Source: Muribaculaceae bacterium (GTDB lineage Bacteria > Bacteroidota > Bacteroidia > Bacteroidales > Muribaculaceae). Taken from it: 36,918 nucleotides of DNA. Position numbers and translations under genes: made by a program. Within the stretch, counting starts at the first letter, position 1. Each line of letters opens with the position of its first letter. The stretch covers positions 1 to 36,918 of the forward strand of contig JAIDSL010000060.1 of assembly GCA_029061255.1 (NCBI GenBank), in the 5' to 3' direction. Under the pieces are notes generated by a model. It was not told the DNA's origin, did not search any database, and saw nothing but the letters and a program-made list of their open reading frames with translations. Shown in pieces: positions 32,341 to 36,918 of the stretch.

Positions 32341-32386
32341 AAATTAAAAAACAACCACATTGATAAGAAACTATAATAAAATATAT

Positions 32387-34234
32387 ATGACTAATATCAA
32401 ACGATTCATTACAGCAATGACAGCGATCGGAATACTTACTTCAGCCTCCCTGTCATCGGCTGCCTCAGATGGGCTCGAGATCAACCATCTTGGAGTCAAC
32501 AACACTCTCGTCAGAGTGACAGGTGGAGATCAGTATCTGATGCTCCCTGTTCAGGAAAATATCGATGATGCCCGCATCAATGTACTTGTAGACGGAAAAA
32601 TCGCCGAGACAATCTATGTGCGTCTTGCGAAGTCCAAGACTGACTACCTTGTGCCATTCGACCTTTCTCCATATAAAGGGAAAAAAGTTACTCTTGATGT
32701 AGTGACACCTCAGGGACGCAGCTCAGTGCGAGAGGCAAAAGAAGATGCATGCTGGAAAGGATTGACCCTTACAGATACCCTTGACATACAAGATAATGAG
32801 CAACAGTATCGCCCGGCGTTTCACCATGCACCTCTATATGGCTGGATGAACGACCCCAATGGAATGTTCTACAAAGATGGTGTCTGGCATCTCTATTATC
32901 AGTATAATCCTTACGGATCAAAGTGGCAAAACATGACATGGGCACATTCCACCACAAAAGACCTTATCAATTGGAACCACGAGCCAATCGCCATTCGTCC
33001 GGACGGACTCGGCTCAATTTTCAGCGGAAGCAGTGTCATCGACCATGAGGGTACAGCAGGGTTTGGCAAGGATGCAGTGATTGCGCTTTTTACGTCTGCA
33101 GGCACCAGCCAGATGCAGAGTCTTGCGCACAGCAGCGACAACGGAATGACTTTCACCAAATATGACGGCAATCCAATCCTCACACTTGAAAGCGAGGCAC
33201 GCGACCCGAATATGTTCTGGAATCCGGAGACAAAGGAGTGGAACCTCGTATTGGCGCACGCCCTCGACCATGAGATGCTTTTCTTCACTTCTCCCGACCT
33301 AAAGACATGGACTCTTCAAAGCGGTTTTGGCAAGGGTCTCGGATGCCAGGATGGTGTATGGGAATGCCCTGACCTGTTCCAACTCCCAGTGGAAGGCACC
33401 AATGAGAAGAAATGGGTTTTGATATGCAACATTAATCCAGGTGGTCCATTCGGTGGCTCGGCAATACAGTACTTCACCGGCGACTGGGATGGCAAGACCT
33501 TCAAGGCAGACACAGACGCACAGGGCAACGTGCCTACCAAATGGCTTGACTTCGGCAAAGACAACTATGCCCTCGTAAGCTGGAGCGATGCACCCGATGG
33601 CCGACGCACTGCCATAGGCTGGATGAGCAACTGGCAGTATGCAGCTGATGTACCCACCAAACAATTCCGCAGTGCGAATACCCTTCCGAGAGAGATAGGT
33701 CTTTTCAAGGGACCGGACGGACAGATTTACGCATCAAGCGCCCCATCTCCGGAACTTTCCGCACTTAGAGGGAAACTCACGTTAAGCAAGGGAAGCGTAA
33801 AGGCCGGTAAGAATCCCGTCAGCTTCGCTCTCCCTGCTGCCAACAACGGAATATGCGAGATACTTCTTGACATAGATGTAACAGGAAAAGATGTGGTGAC
33901 TCTGACTCTCTCCAACAAAGTCGGCAACAAGGTGGACATGGTATATGATTCAGAAAAGCATACCTTGTCGTTTGACCGCCGTGAGAGTGGAATCGTAGAT
34001 TTCAGTGAGAACTTCCCTGCTGTGACAGTTTCCCCTACATTTGAGACCAATGGCAGGATTTCGCTTCGCATATTTGTCGACAAGTCAAGCATAGAGGTAT
34101 TCGGCAACGACGGTCAGTTTGTCATGACAAATCTCGTGTTTCCCGTTGAACCATACAGTAGTTTCTCCGTTTCCTCTACAGGAGGAAAGTCGAAAATCAG
34201 CAATCTCAAAGTATATTCATTGAAAACAAAATAA
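32387..34234 (+). CDS. GH32 exo-type fructosidase (GH32-B)
   Basis: The product is 615 aa from ATG 32387; an in-frame TTG at 32360 is rejected. It has a signal peptide (to about 26), an N-terminal beta-domain (about 30-140), and a GH32 propeller with all three catalytic motifs intact: WMNDPNG (Asp156), RDP (Asp273) and WECPD (Glu326). The C-terminal GH32 sandwich contains VDKSSIEVFGNDGQ. It should cleave fructose from fructans or sucrose, most likely in the periplasm, feeding the permease encoded 7 bp downstream. No lipobox is seen, so it is probably soluble. Confidence 0.95.
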   Translation: MTNIKRFITAMTAIGILTSASLSSAASDGLEINHLGVNNTLVRVTGGDQYLMLPVQENIDDARINVLVDGKIAETIYVRLAKSKTDYLVPFDLSPYKGKKVTLDVVTPQGRSSVREAKEDACWKGLTLTDTLDIQDNEQQYRPAFHHAPLYGWMNDPNGMFYKDGVWHLYYQYNPYGSKWQNMTWAHSTTKDLINWNHEPIAIRPDGLGSIFSGSSVIDHEGTAGFGKDAVIALFTSAGTSQMQSLAHSSDNGMTFTKYDGNPILTLESEARDPNMFWNPETKEWNLVLAHALDHEMLFFTSPDLKTWTLQSGFGKGLGCQDGVWECPDLFQLPVEGTNEKKWVLICNINPGGPFGGSAIQYFTGDWDGKTFKADTDAQGNVPTKWLDFGKDNYALVSWSDAPDGRRTAIGWMSNWQYAADVPTKQFRSANTLPREIGLFKGPDGQIYASSAPSPELSALRGKLTLSKGSVKAGKNPVSFALPAANNGICEILLDIDVTGKDVVTLTLSNKVGNKVDMVYDSEKHTLSFDRRESGIVDFSENFPAVTVSPTFETNGRISLRIFVDKSSIEVFGNDGQFVMTNLVFPVEPYSSFSVSSTGGKSKISNLKVYSLKTK

Positions 34235-34241
34235 CTCCGAT

Positions 34242-35420
34242 ATGGCACAATCAGTCGCAACCGACCGTAAATCGTTCATGATGCAGATCATCCCGGTCAT
34301 GCTCTGCTTCTTCTCGATGGGTTTCGTAGACCTCGTGGGCTCAGCCACTAATTTCGTAAAGGTCGACCTTAATCTCTCCGGCGCACAGGCGGGCTTCATC
34401 CCCTCACTCGTATTCTTCTGGTTTTTGATCTTCTCGGTGCCTACCGGCATGCTGATGAACAAGATCGGACGTAAGAAAACCGTACTTCTGTCGCTTCTCC
34501 TTACACTCATATCACTCGTGATTCCGATGTTCCATACAGGCTACTACACGATGCTCATAGCCTTCTCTCTCCTTGGTATCGGCAATGCTGTGATGCAGAC
34601 CTCGCTCAATCCGCTTGTATCAGGCCTTATCAATCCGGCCCGTCTGGCCTCGACCCTTACCTTCGGTCAGTTTGTGAAGGCACTCGCTTCTCTTCTCGCT
34701 CCTTATCTGATGGCTTGGGGTGCCGCTATGCTGATGCCTACTTTCGGCCTTGAATGGAGGGTAGTGTTCCCAATCTTTGCAGCAGTCTGCCTCCTTTCCA
34801 TTGCTGCTCTCGGAGCCACTCCAATAGCTGAAGAGCAGCCTGACAAAGTGACCGGCTTCAAGGAGTGCGTAGTCCTTCTCCGTATACCCTTCGTGCTTCT
34901 CTGCTTCCTTGGCATCATGTGTCATGTGGGTATCGATGTGGGCACTAATACTTTCGCGCCCCAGATTTTGACTGAAAAGTTTGGTCTAAGCGTAGAAGAT
35001 GCAGTGATTGGCACTCAGATCTATTTCTATTTCCGCACCGGTGGCTGTCTGCTTGGCTCCTTCATCCTCGCCAAGATGTCTGCCAAATCATTCTTCGCAT
35101 TCAGCGTATTCTGCATGATGCTCGGTATGATCGGCCTATTCGTGGCTTCCTCGCAGTTCCTTGTGCTCGCCGCCATCGCTTGCATCGGTTTCGGCAACTC
35201 AAATATATTCAGCGTTGTGTTCGCACAGGCACTCAACCGCCAGCCTAAGGAGAAGAACGAGGTTTCGGGCCTTATGATCATGGGTCTCTTCGGCGGCACA
35301 GTGTTCCCGCTCTGCATGGGTTTCGCCCAGGATGCGGTAGGCGTGGCCGGCGCGGTAGCTGTGATGACGCTTGGAGTCATCTACCTCGCGTTCTATACGC
35401 TTAAGATCAAGAACGCTTAA
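34242..35420 (+). CDS. MFS sugar permease, FucP-like, probable fructose importer
   Basis: The product is 392 aa with about 12 hydrophobic segments. MNKIGRKKTVLLS near residue 65 is the cytoplasmic loop signature of MFS proteins, and GIGNAVMQTSLNPLV matches sugar/proton symporters of the FucP group. It lies 7 bp after GH32-B and before a fructokinase, the same order of functions as in the Bacteroides levan locus, so fructose is the likely substrate. That specificity is inferred from neighbours, not from residues. Confidence 0.9.
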   Translation: MAQSVATDRKSFMMQIIPVMLCFFSMGFVDLVGSATNFVKVDLNLSGAQAGFIPSLVFFWFLIFSVPTGMLMNKIGRKKTVLLSLLLTLISLVIPMFHTGYYTMLIAFSLLGIGNAVMQTSLNPLVSGLINPARLASTLTFGQFVKALASLLAPYLMAWGAAMLMPTFGLEWRVVFPIFAAVCLLSIAALGATPIAEEQPDKVTGFKECVVLLRIPFVLLCFLGIMCHVGIDVGTNTFAPQILTEKFGLSVEDAVIGTQIYFYFRTGGCLLGSFILAKMSAKSFFAFSVFCMMLGMIGLFVASSQFLVLAAIACIGFGNSNIFSVVFAQALNRQPKEKNEVSGLMIMGLFGGTVFPLCMGFAQDAVGVAGAVAVMTLGVIYLAFYTLKIKNA

Positions 35421-35424
35421 TCAA

Positions 35425-35511
35425 TTCATAATGCACAATGCATAATCAGCTACGCTTTGCAAAGAGCAAAGGCAAAAACCAATTAATCATTAATAATTAA
35501 TCATTCATCAT
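35425..35511. repeat. Two short heptamer arrays between permease and kinase genes
   Basis: The units TTCATAA, TGCACAA and TGCATAA run at 35425-35445, and TAATCAT, TAATAAT, TAATCAT and TCATCAT at 35484-35511. The 98-bp gap between the two genes has no clear promoter, so the kinase is probably still in the operon. Confidence 0.55.
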
Positions 35512-35518
35512 TATATTC

Positions 35519-36397
35519 ATGAAAGACTTTGTAGTAGGAATGGGTGAGGCCCTATGGGACATCCTTCCTGAAGGAAAGAAAATCGGCGGTGCACCCGCCA
35601 ACTTCGCATATCACGTTTCCCAGTTCGGACTTCCCAGCTGTGTAGTAAGCGCTGTGGGCGACGACCATCTCGGCAAGGAGATCCTCGACAATCTCACATC
35701 CAAGGGTCTCAACCAGCTCATCTCGATTGTGCCTTATCCGACAGGTACCGTTCAGGTAGAGCTTGACGAGGCCGGCATTCCGATGTATGACATCAAGGAG
35801 AATGTGGCATGGGACAACATTCCCTTCAACGAGGCTCTCGAGGGTCTTGCCAAGAAGACCAAGGCTGTTTGCTTCGGTTCTTTGGCACAGCGCAATGTGG
35901 TGTCACGCGAGACTATCAATAAGTTTCTTGATGCAATGCCTCAAACAGAAGACTCTCTGGTGGTGTTTGATGTCAACCTCCGTCAGGGTTTCTATACAAA
36001 GGAAATTCTCTGCAACTCAATGGAGCGCTGCAATATCCTTAAGATCAATGACGAGGAGTTAGTGACAGTAAGCCGTATGTTCGGATATCCGGGCATCGAC
36101 CTTCAGGACAAGTGCTGGATTCTTCTTGGGAAGTACAACCTTAAGATGCTCATTCTGACTTGTGGCGTCAACGGAAGCTATGTTTTCACTCCAGGCAACG
36201 TTTCCTTCCAGCCGACTCCGAAGGTAGAGGTGGCCGACACTGTAGGCGCAGGCGACTCATTCACCGCGGCCTTCATCGCAAGCATCCTCAAGGGTAAGTC
36301 TGTGCCGGAGGCTCATTCAATCGCAGTTCGTACATCAGCATTCGTCTGCACCAAGAAAGGAGCGATGCCGGTGCTTCCCTCCGAGTTGACGGAGTGA
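35519..36397 (+). CDS. PfkB-family fructokinase
   Basis: The product is 292 aa. KIGGAPANFAYH (21-32) is the substrate-binding signature of fructokinases, and DTVGAGDSF (240-248, catalytic Asp246) is the PfkB ATP/anion-hole motif. It phosphorylates fructose brought in by the MFS permease to feed glycolysis. It is the last gene of the GH32-B operon. The stop codon lies within the first unit of a heptamer array, so changes in unit number would not alter the protein. Confidence 0.95.
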   Translation: MKDFVVGMGEALWDILPEGKKIGGAPANFAYHVSQFGLPSCVVSAVGDDHLGKEILDNLTSKGLNQLISIVPYPTGTVQVELDEAGIPMYDIKENVAWDNIPFNEALEGLAKKTKAVCFGSLAQRNVVSRETINKFLDAMPQTEDSLVVFDVNLRQGFYTKEILCNSMERCNILKINDEELVTVSRMFGYPGIDLQDKCWILLGKYNLKMLILTCGVNGSYVFTPGNVSFQPTPKVEVADTVGAGDSFTAAFIASILKGKSVPEAHSIAVRTSAFVCTKKGAMPVLPSELTE

Positions 36398-36463
36398 TGC
36401 GTAGTGCGTATTGCGTAATGCGTATTGCGTAATGCGTAATGCGTGATGCGTGATGCGTAGTGC
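36394..36463. repeat. Heptamer tandem repeat (GTNNTGC, 10 units)
   Basis: Ten contiguous 7-bp units, GTGATGC, GTAGTGC, GTATTGC or GTAATGC, begin at the fructokinase stop codon. It is the longest heptamer array in the window. Confidence 0.8.
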
Positions 36464-36499
36464 GAAAAATTGATATAAAATCTATCTTCGTTAACATTG

Positions 36500-36534
36500 A
36501 AGCCTCCTGTCATCTTCGATACGACAGGAGGCTT
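36500..36534 (+). terminator. Hairpin terminator after fructokinase
   Basis: AAGCCTCCTGTC (36500-36511) pairs with GACAGGAGGCTT (36523-36534), a perfect 12-bp stem with an 11-nt loop. Only a short T run follows, but it is the strongest stem downstream of the GH32-B operon. Confidence 0.6.
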
Positions 36535-36571
36535 TGCCATTCTAATACTAATGTAAATATCCCGCCATAGG

Positions 36572-36624
36572 TCGAATCTTTTCCAAAAAGTGTAATTTTT
36601 TACCCACTTTTGGAAAAGATTCGA
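36572..36624. repeat. Long inverted repeat of about 20 bp
   Basis: The arms at 36572-36592 and 36605-36624 (TCGAATCTTTTCCAAAA / TTTTGGAAAAGATTCGA core) are complementary apart from one extra A in the left arm. The loop is T-rich. It could be a second terminator or the target of a regulator of the gene to the right. Confidence 0.6.
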
Positions 36625-36802
36625 TTTTATATAGCTATTTATTGCTATGTGAGAGGCAAATTGGAGGAAGTGCACTGAATCGTTGTCCGCACACCAGTTG
36701 TCTCTGGATGTGATCTGTAGAGGATTAATTTGGTAAAATTGATTCAGATATTTGGTAATTTTAGGTCAGATTGCTAAGAAGCAGTGAGTTGCGTCATTAT
36801 TA

Positions 36803-36856
36803 CCAAACGTTTGGCGCATGGGAGTTTTGAGGAGGAAACCGCATTCTGTAATTTTG
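36803..36856 (+). promoter_or_regulatory. Promoter with LacI-like palindrome for a gene beyond the window
   Basis: CCAAACGTTTGG (36803-36814) is a perfect palindrome with the central CG typical of LacI-family operators. TAATTTTG at 36849-36856 matches the -7 consensus. Transcription would run rightward from about 36863. Confidence 0.45.
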
Positions 36857-36911
36857 CGGTGTCGAAAGACAGGAACCTTTTCATGAACTAAACAACTTTA
36901 AAATACTACCC

Positions 36912-36918
36912 ATGACGC
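36912..36918 (+). CDS. Possible start of a gene cut by the window edge
   Basis: ATG at 36912-36914 lies about 50 nt downstream of the expected start of the promoter at 36849-36856. Only two codons are visible, so no product can be named. Confidence 0.25.

Noticed and set aside
1..36918. tRNA or rRNA genes and insertion-sequence transposases
   Set aside because: I saw no cloverleaf-like segment, no rRNA sequence and no transposase motif, but a dedicated scan was not possible.

Overview
This window looks like the chromosome of a gut Bacteroidales, most likely Muribaculaceae. It holds SusC/SusD pairs, hybrid two-component regulators, Bacteroidetes -7 boxes of the form TAnnTTTG, and many short palindromic or 7-8 bp repeat arrays between genes. 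The family placement is inferred; no rRNA or marker gene is present.

Region 1 (1-2478) is repeat-rich. A terminase-like ATPase gene (1140-2111, minus) is followed by five tandem 47-bp hairpin units (901-1135). Below them is a second minus-strand transcription unit with its own promoter, a possible 29-codon ORF (703-792), hairpin arrays, and a rho-independent terminator at 126-164. The two promoters share the same upstream box at the same distance.

Region 2 (2479-13978) is a defence island on the minus strand. Its core is a compact operon: hsdM, a DUF1016/YhcG-type PD-(D/E)XK nuclease, hsdS, an AlbA_2 (Schlafen-like) protein, hsdR and an AbiH-family gene. A DUF3791-DUF3990-DUF3791 set lies downstream. 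A small HIRAN-like gene and a decayed DUF1016 fragment lie upstream. The hsdM/nuclease and nuclease/hsdS junctions are near-identical 17-nt overlaps, suggesting that the nuclease gene was inserted as a cassette.

Region 3 (13979-36397) is a fructan utilisation locus resembling the levan locus of Bacteroides thetaiotaomicron in gene content. It has two paralogous hybrid two-component regulators with periplasmic sugar-binding sensors. A GH31 alpha-glucosidase is divergent from the first regulator. The SusC-SusD-DUF4960 surface glycan-binding protein-GH32 operon runs leftward. A GH32-MFS sugar transporter-fructokinase operon runs rightward, and an OmpA-like lipoprotein sits between. The expected flow is: surface binding and cleavage of fructan, import by SusCD, release of fructose by periplasmic GH32, transport by the MFS permease, and phosphorylation by the PfkB kinase. 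Inverted repeats with a common TGCAAGAT core lie just upstream of the SusC and second GH32 promoters and are candidate binding sites for the second regulator.

The right end (36398-36918) holds a heptamer array, a hairpin terminator, a long inverted repeat, and a promoter with a LacI-like palindrome for a gene that starts at the edge of the window.
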